A DNA stretch of 64,000 bases, from the NCBI RefSeq assembly GCF_900105715.1, contig NZ_FNRY01000001.1, positions 434,001 to 498,000 of the forward strand, written 5' to 3'. Each line of letters begins with the position of its first letter. Position 1 is the stretch's first letter. Position numbers and translations under genes: made by a program. Shown here piece after piece: positions 49,340 to 60,408 of the stretch. Origin of the DNA: Paramicrobacterium humi (lineage in GTDB: Bacteria > Actinomycetota > Actinomycetes > Actinomycetales > Microbacteriaceae). The notes beneath the pieces were generated by a model. The model did no database searches, was not told where the DNA came from, and saw nothing but the letters and a program-made list of their open reading frames with translations.

Positions 49340-49475
49340 GGCGCTCCTCAGGGGACGAGGTGGCCGCAGTGGGGTTCAGGCGCGGCCGCGCGCCGAGATT
49401 CGGGTTTTCCCGGCGCGTCGCTCAGACTATCGAGCCATCGCTGGTATGGGATAGTCCCGCGTGAGGGGGTCACTT

Positions 49476-49494
49476 GCTCGGGTGACACCCGAGC
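49476..49494 (-). terminator. Hairpin after the anchored unknown gene
   Basis: A 19-bp perfect inverted repeat, GCTCGGGTG-A-CACCCGAGC, starting 4 bp past the stop at 49498. It forms a 7-bp stem with a 5-nt loop and separates the unknown gene from pilB. Confidence 0.65.
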
Positions 49495-49497
49495 CGG

Positions 49498-50175
49498 TCA
49501 CTCCCCTGTGCCGCTCCCGGCGGTGTCGGGCCAGAGGATCGCGACGATGTCGGGCGTGTAGTTCGCGGGCGCGTAGTTCACCCAGCTCGTCGCGAGCCAG
49601 ACGCCGTCGCGGATGAAGTGGGATTCGCCGTAGCGGTTGCCGGCCTGCGTGAACGCGACGAGGCAGCGGGTGCCGCCCGATTCGTCTTCGCAGCGGTAGC
49701 CGAGGGTGCCCATGCGGTCGATGACGCTCTTCACCGTGTCGGCATCCAGCCGCACGATGCTCGTCGTGAGCCCGAAGTCGCCCGCGTAGCCCCAGCTGCA
49801 GTTGAGCGGCTTGTGGGACTCGATCACGGCGCGGAGCTCGTCGTCCTTCGTGCCGACGCTGCCCTGGACGGACGGGTCGTTGAGCGGCATCCCGGTCGCC
49901 TGCAGCTTCTGCAGCATCTCGGGAGAGTAGATCTTCTCGCACGAGGTCGGGTTCGGTCCCGTGAGCTCGGCCGGCGGCTGGTTCTTCGGCAGCGGGCGTT
50001 GGGCTTTCGCCGGCCGCGTCGTGTGCGTAGGGGCCGAGGGCGCATCGTCAGCCTTGGACGCGGAGACGAGGCCGGAGACAAGCATTCCGCTCGCGAACAC
50101 GAGAACGGCGATCACCACAGTCGCCACAATGAACCATACGCGTGAGGACTTGCGTCCTTCGCCCGTGCTGCTCAT
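49498..50175 (-). CDS. Single-pass anchored extracellular protein, unknown function
   Basis: A 225-residue protein started at MSSTGEGRKSSRV (ATG 50173-50175, GGGAG before it); upstream frame is not supported. A basic cytoplasmic end, a membrane helix (about 13-35), a Pro/Thr/Lys-rich linker (40-70) and a soluble domain with four Cys (SCEK, NCSWG, RCED, RCLV) that can form two disulfides. No family was recognised. It stands alone between terminators of rpoC and its own, so it is probably a separate unit. Confidence 0.78.
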   Translation of the reverse strand: MSSTGEGRKSSRVWFIVATVVIAVLVFASGMLVSGLVSASKADDAPSAPTHTTRPAKAQRPLPKNQPPAELTGPNPTSCEKIYSPEMLQKLQATGMPLNDPSVQGSVGTKDDELRAVIESHKPLNCSWGYAGDFGLTTSIVRLDADTVKSVIDRMGTLGYRCEDESGGTRCLVAFTQAGNRYGESHFIRDGVWLATSWVNYAPANYTPDIVAILWPDTAGSGTGE

Positions 50176-50251
50176 CCGCTCTCCCTGTGATTTGGCCGGC
50201 CTGGAACGATCGTACACGCCGAGGCGCACGGGCACGGACCGCCAGAGACGA

Positions 50252-50291
50252 CGAGGGCCCCGATGATCCGTGTGGATCATCGGAGCCCTCG
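50252..50291 (-). terminator. rpoBC terminator
   Basis: An 18-bp stem with one mismatch: arms 50252-50269 (CGAGGGCCCCGATGATCC) and 50274-50291, loop of 4 nt, 14 bp past the rpoC stop. Confidence 0.85.
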
Positions 50292-50305
50292 TTCAGCAGT
50301 CAGCC

Positions 50306-53300
50306 TTAGCTGTACGTGCCCGGATTGAAGTCGTCGCTCGAGAAGCTGTCGAAGTCGACGAACGACAGGTCGGACTCGCTGAAGGCGCCGTCATCCGCGA
50401 AGATGCGGTTCGGGTAGCGCTCAGCCTTCGCCTCTTCGGTCGCCTCGACGGCGACGTTGCGGTACTTGCCGAGGCCCGTACCGGCGGGGATGAGCTTACC
50501 GATGATGACGTTCTCCTTGAGACCGACGAGCGGGTCGCGCTTGCCCTCCATGGCGGCCTGCGTGAGCACGCGGGTCGTCTCCTGGAAGGACGCGGCCGAC
50601 AGCCACGACTCGGTCGCGAGCGAAGCCTTGGTGATACCCATGACTTCCTGACGAGCGGATGCCGTGCGCTTGCCCTCTGCGAGAGCGGCGCGGTTCAGCT
50701 CGTTGTAGCGCGAACGGTCGACAAGCTCACCGGGCAGGAGCTCCGTGTCGCCGTGGTCGACCACGGTGACCTTGCGGAGCATCTGGCGCACGATGACCTC
50801 GATGTGCTTGTCGTGGATCGGCACACCCTGCGAACGGTACACGCCCTGCACGCCGCCGACGAGGTGCTTCTGGACCTCGCGGACGCCCTGCACGCGCAGG
50901 ACTTCCTTCGGGTCGATCGCACCGACGTGGAGCGGCTGGCCGAGCTCGACGTGCTGGCCGTCCTCGATGAGAAGCGTCGCGCGCTTCAGCACCGGGTAGA
51001 CGACCGGCTCGTCGCCGTTGTCGGGGGTGAGGATGATCTTGCGGCTCTTGTCGGTCTCCTCGATCGTGACGCGGCCGGCGGCCTCGGCGATCGGGGTCGC
51101 ACCCTTCGGGGTACGAGCCTCGAAGAGCTCCTGCACGCGGGGAAGACCCTGCGTGATGTCATCCGCCGACGCGGAACCACCGGTGTGGAACGTACGCATC
51201 GTGAGCTGCGTTCCGGGCTCACCGATCGACTGGGCCGCGATGATGCCGACGGCCTCTCCGATGTCGACGAGCTTTCCGGTCGCGAGCGAGCGGCCGTAGC
51301 AGGCGGCGCACACGCCGACGCCCGACTCACAGGTCAGCACCGAGCGAACCTTGATGGTCTCCACGCCCGCCTCGACCAGCTGGTCGATGAGCACGTCGCC
51401 CACGTCGGATCCTGCTTCGGCGACGACCGTGCCGTTCGCGTCGACGGCATCCGTCGCGAGCGAGCGAGCGAACACCGAGTTCTCGACGTTCGCGTCGCGC
51501 ACCAGGGTGCCCTGCGAGTCGAACGCGGCGATCGGCAGCTCGAGGCCGCGCGAGGTGCCACAGTCCTTCTCGCGGATGATGACATCCTGCGAGACGTCGA
51601 CGAGACGACGGGTCAGGTAACCCGAGTCGGCCGTACGGAGAGCCGTGTCGGCCAGACCCTTACGAGCACCGTGCGTCGCGATGAAGTACTCGGCGACCGA
51701 CAGTCCCTCGCGGTAGCTCGAGATGATCGGACGCGGGATGATGCCACCCTTCGGGTCGTTCACCAGTCCACGCATACCCGCGATGTTGCGGATCTGCAAC
51801 CAGTTACCACGAGCACCCGACGACACCATGCGGTTGATGGTGTTGTCAGCCGGGAAGCCCTCGCGCATCGCCTGGGCGACCTCGTCGGTGGCCTCGGTCC
51901 AGATCTTGATGAGCTCCTGGCGACGCTCGGCGTCGGTCGTGAGACCCTTGTCGAACTGGCCCTGAACCTTCGCGGCCTGCTTCTCGTACTTGGCGACGAT
52001 GTCCTTCTTCGACGCCGGCGTGAGGATGTCGCTCAGCGCGACGGTCACACCCGAGCGGGTCGCCCAGTGGAAGCCGGCGTCCTTGATGTTGTCAAGGGTC
52101 GTCGCGGTGTCCGTCTTCGAGTAGCGCTCGGCCAGGTCGTTGACGATCTGGCTCAGCTTGCCCTTGTCGGCGACCTCGTTCACGAACGGGTAGTCGGCCG
52201 GCAGCGCCTCGTTGAAGATCGCGCGACCGAGGGTGGTCTCGAACAGGAACGGCTTGCCCTGCTCGAAGCCCTCGGGCTCCTCGCCCGCACGGAAGTGCAG
52301 GTTGTCGAGGCGGAGGCGGACCTTCGCGTTGAGGTGCAGCGTGTGCTGGTCCATCGCGAGGATGGCCTCGGCGACGCTCGAGAAGGCGCGGCCCTCTCCG
52401 ACAGCACCCTCGGTGAGAGTCGTCAGGTGGTGCAGACCGATGATCATGTCCTGCGAGGGCAGGGTCACCGGGCGGCCGTCCGACGGCTTGAGGATGTTGT
52501 TCGAGGCGAGCATGAGGATGCGAGCCTCGGCCTGAGCCTCGACCGACAGCGGAAGGTGCACGGCCATCTGGTCACCGTCGAAGTCAGCGTTGAAGGCGGC
52601 ACACACGAGCGGGTGGAGCTGGATGGCCTTACCCTCGACCAGCTGAGGCTCGAAGGCCTGGATGCCGAGACGGTGCAGCGTCGGAGCGCGGTTCAGCAGA
52701 ACCGGGCGCTCGCGGATGATCTCCTCGAGCACGTCCCACACCTCGGGGCGTGCACGCTCGACCATGCGCTTCGCGGCCTTGATGTTCTGAGCGTGGCTCA
52801 AGTCGATCAGGCGCTTGATGACGAACGGCTTGAACAGCTCGAGCGCCATCTGCTTCGGCAGACCACACTGGTGCAGCTTGAGCTGCGGGCCGACGACGAT
52901 GACCGAACGGCCCGAGTAGTCGACGCGCTTTCCGAGCAGATTCTGACGGAAGCGACCCTGCTTTCCCTTGAGCATGTCGCTCAGGGACTTCAGCGCACGG
53001 TTTCCGGTGCCCGTGACGGGACGGCCGCGGCGGCCGTTGTCGAAAAGCGCGTCAACCGCTTCCTGCAGCATCCGCTTCTCGTTGTTGACGATGATCTCGG
53101 GGGCGCCGAGGTCGAGCAGACGACGAAGTCGGTTGTTGCGGTTGATGACACGGCGGTACAGGTCGTTGAGGTCGCTCGTCGCGAAGCGGCCACCGTCGAG
53201 CTGAACCATCGGGCGCAGCTCCGGCGGGATCACGGGGACGACGTCGAGAACCATCGCGGCCGGCGAGGTGCCGGTCTGCAGGAACGCGTTGACGACCTTG

Positions 53301-54187
53301 AGGCGCTTGATGGCGCGGATCTTCTTCTGACCCTTGCCCTCGGCGATCTGCAGGTGCAGAGCCTCGGCCTCGGCAGCCAGGTCGAAGCTCGCGAGGCGCT
53401 TCTGCACCGACTCGGCGCCCATGTACGCCTCGAAGTACAGGCCGTAGCGGTCCTGCAGCTCGTGGAACACGGCGTCCTCGGGCTTGAGCTCGCCGACCTT
53501 GAGGTTGCGGAAGTCCTCCCACACGCGCTCGAGCTGAGCGATCTGCTCGTCGAAGCCCTTGCGGATCTGGGTCATTTCCTTCTCAGCGGCGTCCTTGGTG
53601 CGACGCTTCTGGTCGGCCTTGGCACCCTCGTCCTCCAGAGCGGCGAGGTCATCCTCGAGCTTCTTCAGACGGTCGGCGATGCGCGCGTCGCGCTGCTCGC
53701 TGAGCGTCTTCAGCTCGAGGCGGAGCTCGTTCTCGAGACCGGGCATGTCGGCGTGACGAGCTTCCTCGTCGACGCTGATGACCATGTACGCGGCGAAGTA
53801 GATGACCTTCTCGAGGTCCTTCGGCGCCATGTCGAGCAGGTACCCGAGACGCGACGGCACGCCCTTGAAGTACCAGATGTGGGTGACGGGAGCTGCGAGC
53901 TCGATGTGGCCCATGCGCTCGCGGCGCACCGAGGACTTCGTGACCTCGACACCACAGCGCTCACACACGATGCCCTTGAAGCGCACGCGCTTGTACTTAC
54001 CGCACGAGCACTCCCAGTCGCGGCTGGGTCCGAAGATCTGCTCACCGAACAGACCGTCCTTCTCCGGCTTCAGCGTGCGGTAGTTGATGGTCTCGGGCTT
54101 CTTGACCTCACCGTATGACCAACGACGGATGTCATCGGCGGTCGCCAGGCCAATGCGAAGCTCGTCAAATGTTGTTGCGTCGAGCAA
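50306..54187 (-). CDS. rpoC: RNA polymerase subunit beta'
   Basis: A 1,293-residue subunit of the normal actinobacterial length. The N-terminal zinc site is [11 protein letters not shown]...CERCG (near residues 60-78). The catalytic magnesium loop NADFDGD is at residues 533-539 (Asp535, 537, 539). Bridge helix and trigger loop regions ([20 protein letters not shown]) are intact. It is 45 bp downstream of rpoB. A second zinc site ([15 protein letters not shown]) is present. Confidence 0.99.
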   Translation of the reverse strand: MLDATTFDELRIGLATADDIRRWSYGEVKKPETINYRTLKPEKDGLFGEQIFGPSRDWECSCGKYKRVRFKGIVCERCGVEVTKSSVRRERMGHIELAAPVTHIWYFKGVPSRLGYLLDMAPKDLEKVIYFAAYMVISVDEEARHADMPGLENELRLELKTLSEQRDARIADRLKKLEDDLAALEDEGAKADQKRRTKDAAEKEMTQIRKGFDEQIAQLERVWEDFRNLKVGELKPEDAVFHELQDRYGLYFEAYMGAESVQKRLASFDLAAEAEALHLQIAEGKGQKKIRAIKRLKVVNAFLQTGTSPAAMVLDVVPVIPPELRPMVQLDGGRFATSDLNDLYRRVINRNNRLRRLLDLGAPEIIVNNEKRMLQEAVDALFDNGRRGRPVTGTGNRALKSLSDMLKGKQGRFRQNLLGKRVDYSGRSVIVVGPQLKLHQCGLPKQMALELFKPFVIKRLIDLSHAQNIKAAKRMVERARPEVWDVLEEIIRERPVLLNRAPTLHRLGIQAFEPQLVEGKAIQLHPLVCAAFNADFDGDQMAVHLPLSVEAQAEARILMLASNNILKPSDGRPVTLPSQDMIIGLHHLTTLTEGAVGEGRAFSSVAEAILAMDQHTLHLNAKVRLRLDNLHFRAGEEPEGFEQGKPFLFETTLGRAIFNEALPADYPFVNEVADKGKLSQIVNDLAERYSKTDTATTLDNIKDAGFHWATRSGVTVALSDILTPASKKDIVAKYEKQAAKVQGQFDKGLTTDAERRQELIKIWTEATDEVAQAMREGFPADNTINRMVSSGARGNWLQIRNIAGMRGLVNDPKGGIIPRPIISSYREGLSVAEYFIATHGARKGLADTALRTADSGYLTRRLVDVSQDVIIREKDCGTSRGLELPIAAFDSQGTLVRDANVENSVFARSLATDAVDANGTVVAEAGSDVGDVLIDQLVEAGVETIKVRSVLTCESGVGVCAACYGRSLATGKLVDIGEAVGIIAAQSIGEPGTQLTMRTFHTGGSASADDITQGLPRVQELFEARTPKGATPIAEAAGRVTIEETDKSRKIILTPDNGDEPVVYPVLKRATLLIEDGQHVELGQPLHVGAIDPKEVLRVQGVREVQKHLVGGVQGVYRSQGVPIHDKHIEVIVRQMLRKVTVVDHGDTELLPGELVDRSRYNELNRAALAEGKRTASARQEVMGITKASLATESWLSAASFQETTRVLTQAAMEGKRDPLVGLKENVIIGKLIPAGTGLGKYRNVAVEATEEAKAERYPNRIFADDGAFSESDLSFVDFDSFSSDDFNPGTYS

Positions 54188-54232
54188 TTTCTCTCCTGAA
54201 ATTCTCTGTGAGTTGTCTACAGTGGCCAGGCG

Positions 54233-57200
54233 TTAGATCTCGTCGATCGACGAGGACTCGAACCTGGAGGAAATGTTGATGCCCAGCTCCTCGGCGGCGC
54301 GGAACGCGTCGTCGTCGGTGTCGCGCAGGCTGACCGCCGTGCCGTCGGCCGAGAGCACCTCGACGTTCAGGCAGAGCGACTGCATCTCCTTCATCAGAAC
54401 CTTGAAGCTCTCGGGGATGCCGGGCTCCTGGATGTTCTCGCCCTTGACGATCGACTCGTACACCTTGACGCGGCCGAGGATGTCGTCGGACTTGATCGTG
54501 AGGAGCTCCTGCAGCGCGTACGCGGCACCGTAGGCCTCGAGGGCCCACACCTCCATCTCACCGAAGCGCTGTCCACCGAACTGTGCCTTACCACCGAGCG
54601 GCTGCTGGGTGATCATCGAGTACGGTCCGGTCGAACGGGCGTGGATCTTGTCGTCGACGAGGTGGTGCAGCTTCAGGATGTACATATAGCCGACGGACAC
54701 CGGGTCGGGGAACGGCTCGCCGGAGCGGCCGTCGAACAGCCGCGTCTTGCCCGACGAGTTGATCAGGCGCTCGCCATCGCGGTTCGGAAGCGTCGAGTCG
54801 AGAAGACCGGCGATCTCCTGCTCCTCGGCACCGTCGAAGACCGGGGTCGCGACCTTGGTGCCGGGAGCGCCCTCGCGGGTCTCGGCCGGCAGGTGCTTCG
54901 CCCACTCCGGGTTGCCCTCGACCTTCCAGCCCTGGGCTGCGATCCAGCCGAGGTGGGTCTCGAGGACCTGGCCGAAGTTCATGCGGCCCGGGATGCCGAG
55001 GGGGTTGAGAATGATGTCGACCGGAGTTCCGTCGGCGAGGAACGGCATGTCCTCGACCGGCAGGATCTTCGAGATGACGCCCTTGTTGCCGTGACGGCCG
55101 GCGAGCTTGTCACCCTCGGTGATCTTGCGCTTCTGGGCGATGTAGACAACGACGCGGCGGTTGACGCCCGAGCCGAGCTCGTCGTCGCCCTCTTCGGCGT
55201 TGAACTCCTTGACGGCGATGACCGTGCCGTTCTCACCGTGCGGAACCTTGAGGCTCGTGTCGCGCACCTCGCGGCTCTTCTCGTTGAAGATCGCGCGAAG
55301 CAGGCGCTCCTCAGCGCTCAGCTCGGTCTCGCCCTTCGGGGTGACCTTGCCGACGAGGATGTCGCCGGGGCGAACCTCGGCGCCGATGCGGATGACGCCG
55401 CGCTCGTCGAGGTCCTTCAGCAGGTCGGGGCTGACGTTGGGGAGGTCACGGGTGATCTCCTCCTTGCCGAGCTTCGTGTCGCGGGCGTCGACCTCGTACT
55501 CCTCGATGTGGATCGAGCTGAGCGTGTCATCCTTCACGATGTTCTGGCTCAGGATGATCGCGTCCTCGAAGTTGAGGCCCTCCCACGGCATGAACGCCAC
55601 GAGCAGGTTCTTGCCGAGCGCGAGCTCACCGTTCTGCGTGGACGGACCGTCGGCGATGACCTCGCCGGCCTCGACCCGCTCACCCTCGTTGACGATGACG
55701 CGGTGGTTGTAGCTGTTGCCCTGGTTGGAGCGCACGAACTTGTCGAGGTAGTAGGTCTTCGTGCCGCCCTCGTCGAGCTGCAGCGTGACGGCGTCGGCCG
55801 AGACCTCGGTGACGACACCGGCCTCGGTCGCGGTGACGACTTCACCGGCGTCGATGGCCGTGTAGCCCTCCATACCGGTTCCGACGTACGGCGAGTCGCT
55901 GCGGAGCAGCGGCACAGCCTGGCGCTGCATGTTCGCACCCATGAGGGCGCGGTTCGCGTCGTCGTGCTCGAGGAACGGGATGAGCGAGGTGCCCACCGAG
56001 ACCATCTGGCGCGGGGAGACGTCGATGTAGGCGATCTCCTCGACGGGGACGAGGTCGACCTCGCCGTCTTCCTTACGAGCCAGCACGCGGTCGTCCCGGA
56101 AGGTGTTGTCGTCGTTGAGCACGGCGTTCGCCTGCGCGACGATGTAGTCCTCTTCTTCCATGGCCGTGAGGTAATCGATCTGGTCGGTCACCTTGCCGTC
56201 AACGATGCGGCGGTACGGCGTCTCGATGAAGCCGAACGCGTTGATGCGCGCGAAGGTCGCGAGCGAGCCGATGAGGCCGATGTTCGGGCCTTCAGGGGTC
56301 TCGATCGGGCACATGCGGCCGTAGTGCGAGGGGTGCACGTCGCGCACCTCGACGCCTGCGCGCTCACGCGACAGACCACCGGGGCCGAGCGCCGAGAGGC
56401 GGCGCTTGTGGGTCAGACCCGCGAGCGGGTTGTTCTGGTCCATGAACTGCGACAGCTGGCTCGTTCCGAAGAACTCCTTGATCGCGGCGACGACGGGTCG
56501 CACGTTGATCAGGGTCTGCGGGGTGATGGCCTCGATGTCCTGCGTGGTCATGCGCTCGCGGACGACGCGCTCCATGCGGGACAGACCGGTGCGGACCTGG
56601 TTCTGGATGAGCTCGCCGACGGCGCGGATGCGACGGTTGCCGAAGTTGTCGATGTCGTCGACGTCGAGGCGGATCTCGGCCGGCTTGCCGTTGCGCGTGC
56701 CGGTGTAGGAGGTCTCACCGGCGTGCAGGCGGACGAGGTACTTGATCGTCGCGACGATGTCGTCGACGGTCAGCACCGAGTCGCTCAGCGGGGCCTCGAG
56801 ACCGAGCTTCGTGTTGATCTTGTAGCGACCGACCTTCGCGAGGTCGTAGCGCTTCGGGTTGAAGTAGAAGTTGTCGAGAAGCGCACGAGCGGCTTCTGCG
56901 GCGACCTGCTCGCCCGGACGCAGCTTGCGGTAGATGTCGCGGAGGGCGTCTTCCTTCGTGAGGATCGGGTCCTTCTCGAGCGTCGAGGCGATCGAGTCGT
57001 AGCCGGCGAACTCGTCGAGGATCTGCTCGCTCGTGAGGCCGAGGGCCTTGAGGAACACGGTCACCGACTGCTTGCGCTTGCGGTCGACGCGAACGCCGAC
57101 CTGGTCGCGCTTGTCGATCTCGAACTCGAGCCATGCGCCGCGGCTCGGGATGATGCGCGCCGAGAACACGTCTTTGTCGCTCGTCTTCTCGGGCGTGCGC

Positions 57201-57724
57201 TCGAAGTACACGCCGGGGCTGCGGACGAGCTGCGACACGACGACACGCTCGGTGCCGTTGATGATGAACGTGCCCTTCGCGGTCATGAGCGGGAAGTCGC
57301 CCATGAAGACGGTCTGGGTCTTGATCTCACCCGTGAGGTGGTTCATGAACTCGGCCTCGACGTAGAGCGGGGCCGCGTAGGTCTTGCCGCGCTCCTTGCA
57401 CTCCTCGATGGAGTACTTCTCGGGCTCGAGGTACGGATTCGCGAACGAGAGCTGCATGGTCTCGCCCAGGTCCTCGATCGGCGAGATCTCTTCGAAGATC
57501 TCCTCGAGTCCGGACGCGGACGGCAGGTCCCTGCGCTCGGATGCGGCCGCCTCGGCGACGCGCTCCTTCCAGTGCTCGTTTCCGACGAGCCAGTCAAAGC
57601 TCTCCGTCTGAAGTGCCAGAAGATCCGGGACGGTCAGCGTGTCACTGATCTTGGCGAATGAAGGCCGATGTGCGTTACGGCCGTTCTTGTATGTGGTTGT
57701 GGTTGCGTTGCGCGCAGCAGCCAA
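54233..57724 (-). CDS. rpoB: RNA polymerase subunit beta
   Basis: A 1,163-residue subunit. The rifampicin region [15 protein letters not shown]...[13 protein letters not shown] is wild type at Asp429, His439 and Ser444 (the positions of E. coli 516, 526 and 531), so rifampicin sensitivity is expected. The C-terminal clamp segment [19 protein letters not shown] is present. The 270-bp gap upstream holds the divergent OsmC promoter; no good minus-strand promoter was identified there. Confidence 0.99.
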   Translation of the reverse strand: MAAARNATTTTYKNGRNAHRPSFAKISDTLTVPDLLALQTESFDWLVGNEHWKERVAEAAASERRDLPSASGLEEIFEEISPIEDLGETMQLSFANPYLEPEKYSIEECKERGKTYAAPLYVEAEFMNHLTGEIKTQTVFMGDFPLMTAKGTFIINGTERVVVSQLVRSPGVYFERTPEKTSDKDVFSARIIPSRGAWLEFEIDKRDQVGVRVDRKRKQSVTVFLKALGLTSEQILDEFAGYDSIASTLEKDPILTKEDALRDIYRKLRPGEQVAAEAARALLDNFYFNPKRYDLAKVGRYKINTKLGLEAPLSDSVLTVDDIVATIKYLVRLHAGETSYTGTRNGKPAEIRLDVDDIDNFGNRRIRAVGELIQNQVRTGLSRMERVVRERMTTQDIEAITPQTLINVRPVVAAIKEFFGTSQLSQFMDQNNPLAGLTHKRRLSALGPGGLSRERAGVEVRDVHPSHYGRMCPIETPEGPNIGLIGSLATFARINAFGFIETPYRRIVDGKVTDQIDYLTAMEEEDYIVAQANAVLNDDNTFRDDRVLARKEDGEVDLVPVEEIAYIDVSPRQMVSVGTSLIPFLEHDDANRALMGANMQRQAVPLLRSDSPYVGTGMEGYTAIDAGEVVTATEAGVVTEVSADAVTLQLDEGGTKTYYLDKFVRSNQGNSYNHRVIVNEGERVEAGEVIADGPSTQNGELALGKNLLVAFMPWEGLNFEDAIILSQNIVKDDTLSSIHIEEYEVDARDTKLGKEEITRDLPNVSPDLLKDLDERGVIRIGAEVRPGDILVGKVTPKGETELSAEERLLRAIFNEKSREVRDTSLKVPHGENGTVIAVKEFNAEEGDDELGSGVNRRVVVYIAQKRKITEGDKLAGRHGNKGVISKILPVEDMPFLADGTPVDIILNPLGIPGRMNFGQVLETHLGWIAAQGWKVEGNPEWAKHLPAETREGAPGTKVATPVFDGAEEQEIAGLLDSTLPNRDGERLINSSGKTRLFDGRSGEPFPDPVSVGYMYILKLHHLVDDKIHARSTGPYSMITQQPLGGKAQFGGQRFGEMEVWALEAYGAAYALQELLTIKSDDILGRVKVYESIVKGENIQEPGIPESFKVLMKEMQSLCLNVEVLSADGTAVSLRDTDDDAFRAAEELGINISSRFESSSIDEI

Positions 57725-57917
57725 GGGATATAACCTCCGTGGGCCCCGTCGGGCCTAGTTACTGTTAGTAATGGAGTACTCGCCTCACGCCATGTTTATT
57801 AGTGCCCTGCGCGAAGCAGATGCACGTTGGCCGACCGCAATATGAAGGCATGGTAGAACGTCAGGGAGCGCAAAGATCAAGTGTATGTCTTTTGACGCGC
57901 CGTGTCCACTGCGGTTC

Positions 57918-57946
57918 TTGACGATCGGCACTCTCTCAGGTATAAC
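57918..57946 (+). promoter_or_regulatory. Promoter of the OsmC-like gene
   Basis: -35 TTGACG (57918-57923), 17 bp, -10 TATAAC (57941-57946): a near-consensus primary sigma promoter, giving a leader of about 40 nt. Confidence 0.8.
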
Positions 57947-57993
57947 GTGCGTTTCAGAGGCGACTCTCCAGTAGTCGCGGGAGCGAGACGACC

Positions 57994-58410
57994 ATGTCGA
58001 CGATGACGGTGGCTCTGCACAGCATCTCGGGAACTCGCGCGGCGGTCGGCGCCGCGGGCTCGCACACGCTCGTCGTCGACCGCCCGCCCGACGTCGCGGG
58101 CGGCCTCGGCCTCGGCTTCAACGGAGGCCAGCTGCTTGCCCTGGCGATCGGCGGCTGCCTCTGCAACGACGTCCAGTATGCGGCGCACGACATGGGCGTC
58201 GTCATCGACGACCTCCACGTCGAGGTCGAGCTGACTCTCGAGGGCCAGCCGGCGCGCGTGACCGGCGTGAACGTCACCGTCGAGGCGCAGGCCACCGACG
58301 GCTCCCCCGTGGACGAGGTCATCAGACGAGCGAAGGCGGCATCTACCGTGGGCAACTCCGTCGCGTCGGGGTTCCCGGTGCAGGTTTCAGCCGTGCCCGC
58401 TGGCCGGTGA
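57994..58410 (+). CDS. OsmC-family protein
   Basis: A 138-residue protein of OsmC/Ohr fold: N-terminal beta-sheet, the central helix GGQLLALAIGGCLCNDVQYAA with Cys55 and Cys57, and the C-terminal segment. Ohr/OsmC enzymes reduce organic hydroperoxides with two cysteines far apart in sequence; here the second conserved Cys of Ohr (in a later VCP motif) is missing, so peroxidase activity is uncertain. GGAG lies 10 nt before the ATG, behind a strong promoter. Its 3' end overlaps the convergent P-loop gene by 24 bp. Confidence 0.85.
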   Translation: MSTMTVALHSISGTRAAVGAAGSHTLVVDRPPDVAGGLGLGFNGGQLLALAIGGCLCNDVQYAAHDMGVVIDDLHVEVELTLEGQPARVTGVNVTVEAQATDGSPVDEVIRRAKAASTVGNSVASGFPVQVSAVPAGR

Positions 58411-58875
58411 GGTGACGACGGTCAACGGTCCCTCGTCCGGCGTCGGCACTTCGAAGCCGTCGAAGTAGGCGGCGGCGACCTCGGCGCTCAGCATGACGTC
58501 GTTGGGCCCCTCGCCGCGACGGTTGCGAACCCGTTGGAGGGCGACCTCGCGTGGAGTGTCGAAGTAGATGGTCTCGGGCACGATGCCGAGCGGAGCGAGC
58601 AGCGCTCGATAGTCGTCGCGCACGGCCTTCGCGGCGAACGAGTAGTCGAGGACGACGTCGCGGCCGATCGCAATCAGCGCGAGCAGCCGCGCGCGCAGCT
58701 CGACGTCGATCTCCTGCGCCACGGCCGCGGGAATCGGGTGCGAACGCCACGGGCCCCGGTTCCACGCCTCCTCGTCGACCGAAAGCCGCTCGAAGCCCTC
58801 GTCCGCGACGAGGCGACTCGCGACCGTCGTCTTCCCCGCTCCGGCGGGGCCGCACATGAACACGACGCGACTCAC
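58387..58875 (-). CDS. P-loop ATPase/kinase-like protein
   Basis: A 162-residue protein beginning MSRVVFMCGPAGAGKTT with Walker A at 9-16, followed by a DEEAWNRG segment, VVLDYSFAAKAVRD (Walker B-like) and PREVALQRVRNRR (lid-like). It resembles the AAA_33/zeta-toxin or gluconate-kinase-like small-molecule kinases; the substrate cannot be told. GTG start 6 nt after TATGAT with no SD, so leaderless transcription is likely. No antitoxin-like partner is adjacent, which argues against a zeta toxin. Confidence 0.78.
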   Translation of the reverse strand: MSRVVFMCGPAGAGKTTVASRLVADEGFERLSVDEEAWNRGPWRSHPIPAAVAQEIDVELRARLLALIAIGRDVVLDYSFAAKAVRDDYRALLAPLGIVPETIYFDTPREVALQRVRNRRGEGPNDVMLSAEVAAAYFDGFEVPTPDEGPLTVVTSPASGHG

Positions 58876-58881
58876 GCGCCG

Positions 58882-58887
58882 ATCATA
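58882..58887 (-). promoter_or_regulatory. Leaderless-type -10 box of the P-loop gene
   Basis: TATGAT on the minus strand ends 6 nt before the GTG at 58875. Confidence 0.5.
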
Positions 58888-58936
58888 GAGGCGAGGGCGA
58901 ACCGCTCGCCATAGCTCTTTTTATGGTCGCGTTCGG

Positions 58937-59797
58937 CTATGCGTGCCGGAACGCGACTTGCTGCCCGGGCCGCAGCTGCGCGAACGCGTCGAGGTCTGCG
59001 TCCCGCACGACGCCGATGACGGGGTAGCCGCCCGTGACGGGGTGGTCGGCGAGCAGCACCGTCGGCAGCCCGGACGGCGGCACCTGAATCGCGCCCGCGA
59101 ACATTCCCTCACTCGGCAGCTCATCGTCTCGCTCGCGCTCGAGCGGCGGCCCGAGCAGGCGCGCACCGATGCGGTTCGATTCGGGCGAGAGCTCCCACGG
59201 GGAGGTGAAGAAGCGATCGACGGATGCCGCGGTGAACCAGTCCTGCCGCGGTCCCGCGTGCACGCCCACCTCGACCCGACCGTCGCCAGGGGGTCCCCAC
59301 GGGGCGATCTCGAGCGTCGGCACGCCGTCCGCCGGCGGCTTCCCGATGGGCAGCTCGTCGCCGTCCGTGATCACCGCCGGCCCGATCCCCGCGAGGGTGT
59401 CGCGCGAGCGCGAGCCGAGCACCGGCGGGGCGGCGAATCCGCCGCGCACCGACAGGTAGCTGCGCAGCCCGCGCTCGGCGACGCCGATGCTCAGCGACTG
59501 GCCGGCGAGCGCACGCGTCGGTGCGTGCGGGTCGACCGGCTCGCCGTCGAGACGCAGCGGCGCCCATGCCCCGGTCACGACGAACCAGCACTCGTCGCTG
59601 AAGACCGCCTCGAAGCCGCCCACCGTGATCTCGAGCGCGGCGGCGCCCTCGCGGTTCCCGAGCAGGCGATTGCCCAGTCGAAGCGCTCCGCGATCGAGGG
59701 CGCCCGCATGAGGGACGCCGATGTGCGCGTACCCGGGCCGGCCGAGGTCCTGCACCGTCGTCAGCGGCCCGGCGGTCGTGATGAGGAGGGAGATCAC
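58937..59797 (-). CDS. pxpC: 5-oxoprolinase subunit C
   Basis: A 286-residue protein of the biotin-dependent carboxyltransferase-like (KipA/urea amidolyase) family. GTG 59795-59797 overlaps the pxpB stop as GTGA. Hallmarks: GPLTTVQDLGRPGYAHIGVP at the start, GGFEAVF, SYLSVRGGF and the C-terminal HPVTGGYPVIGVV. With PxpA and PxpB it opens 5-oxoproline (pyroglutamate) to glutamate using ATP, clearing a damage product of glutamine and glutamate. Confidence 0.93.
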   Translation of the reverse strand: MISLLITTAGPLTTVQDLGRPGYAHIGVPHAGALDRGALRLGNRLLGNREGAAALEITVGGFEAVFSDECWFVVTGAWAPLRLDGEPVDPHAPTRALAGQSLSIGVAERGLRSYLSVRGGFAAPPVLGSRSRDTLAGIGPAVITDGDELPIGKPPADGVPTLEIAPWGPPGDGRVEVGVHAGPRQDWFTAASVDRFFTSPWELSPESNRIGARLLGPPLERERDDELPSEGMFAGAIQVPPSGLPTVLLADHPVTGGYPVIGVVRDADLDAFAQLRPGQQVAFRHA

Positions 59798-60408
59798 GAC
59801 GCCTCCCGGAATCGAACCGTGACGCCAGGCTCCAGGAGCGCCGGGGGCTCGGCTTCCGCGTCCCACAGCACGGCGTCCGTGCGACCGATGAGCTGCCAGC
59901 CGCCCGGTGATTCGCGCGGGTAGATCCCGGTGAACTCCCCCGCGAGGCCGACCGACCCGGCCGGCACGCGCGTCCTCGGCGACGTGCGCCGCGGCACGCG
60001 CAGCCGCTCGTCGCTGCAGACGAGGTACCCGAACCCGGGTGCGAAGCCGCCGAAGGCGACCTCCCACCGGGCACCCGTGTGGGCTTCAACGACCTCGCGC
60101 TCCGACAGCCCCGTGAGCCGTGCGACCTCCGCGAGGTCCTCGCCGTCGTACTGCACCTCGATCTCGACCGGCTCCAGGGGGCCGCCCTCGTCGGCGGCAA
60201 CAGGTGTCGCCTCCCGCAGCCAGGTCGCGATACGGTCAGCTTGCCGCGGCTCCGCAATGGTGACGAGGATCGTGCGCGCCGCCGGCACGATGTCGACGAC
60301 CGCGTCCGGACGTTCGCTGAGGCCGCGGTGCAGTGCCATGACCTCGGCGAGGCTTTCGCACTCGACGAGCAGCGCGAGATCGCCGACCCGGCGGATGCTG
60401 TGACTCAT
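59794..60408 (-). CDS. pxpB: 5-oxoprolinase subunit B
   Basis: A 204-residue KipI-family protein started at MSHSIRRVGDLALLVE, overlapping the pxpA stop by 4 bp. The family motif FGGFAPGFGYL, then RTSPRTRVPAGSVGLAG and the TGIYPRESPGGWQLIGRT stretch are present. The B and C subunits act together as the ATP-dependent kinase-like part of 5-oxoprolinase; in Bacillus the homologues KipI and KipA also affect a sporulation kinase, which is not relevant here. Confidence 0.93.
   Translation of the reverse strand: MSHSIRRVGDLALLVECESLAEVMALHRGLSERPDAVVDIVPAARTILVTIAEPRQADRIATWLREATPVAADEGGPLEPVEIEVQYDGEDLAEVARLTGLSEREVVEAHTGARWEVAFGGFAPGFGYLVCSDERLRVPRRTSPRTRVPAGSVGLAGEFTGIYPRESPGGWQLIGRTDAVLWDAEAEPPALLEPGVTVRFREAS

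Noticed and set aside
50270-54118. 1,282-codon open frame on the plus strand opposite rpoC
   Set aside because: It is antisense to rpoC with the skewed composition (Leu/Val/Asp/Arg-rich) expected from the third-position GC bias of the real gene; no SD, no recognisable domain.
54641-57661. 1,006-codon plus-strand open frame opposite rpoB
   Set aside because: Antisense shadow of rpoB, same reasons.
57725-57993. rpoB promoter candidates such as minus-strand TTGATC near 57874-57879
   Set aside because: No -10 box with acceptable spacing was found; only the plus-strand OsmC promoter in this gap is convincing.
58387-58875. Zeta-type toxin of a toxin-antitoxin pair
   Set aside because: There is no small antitoxin gene next to it; the P-loop protein fits a small-molecule kinase equally well.
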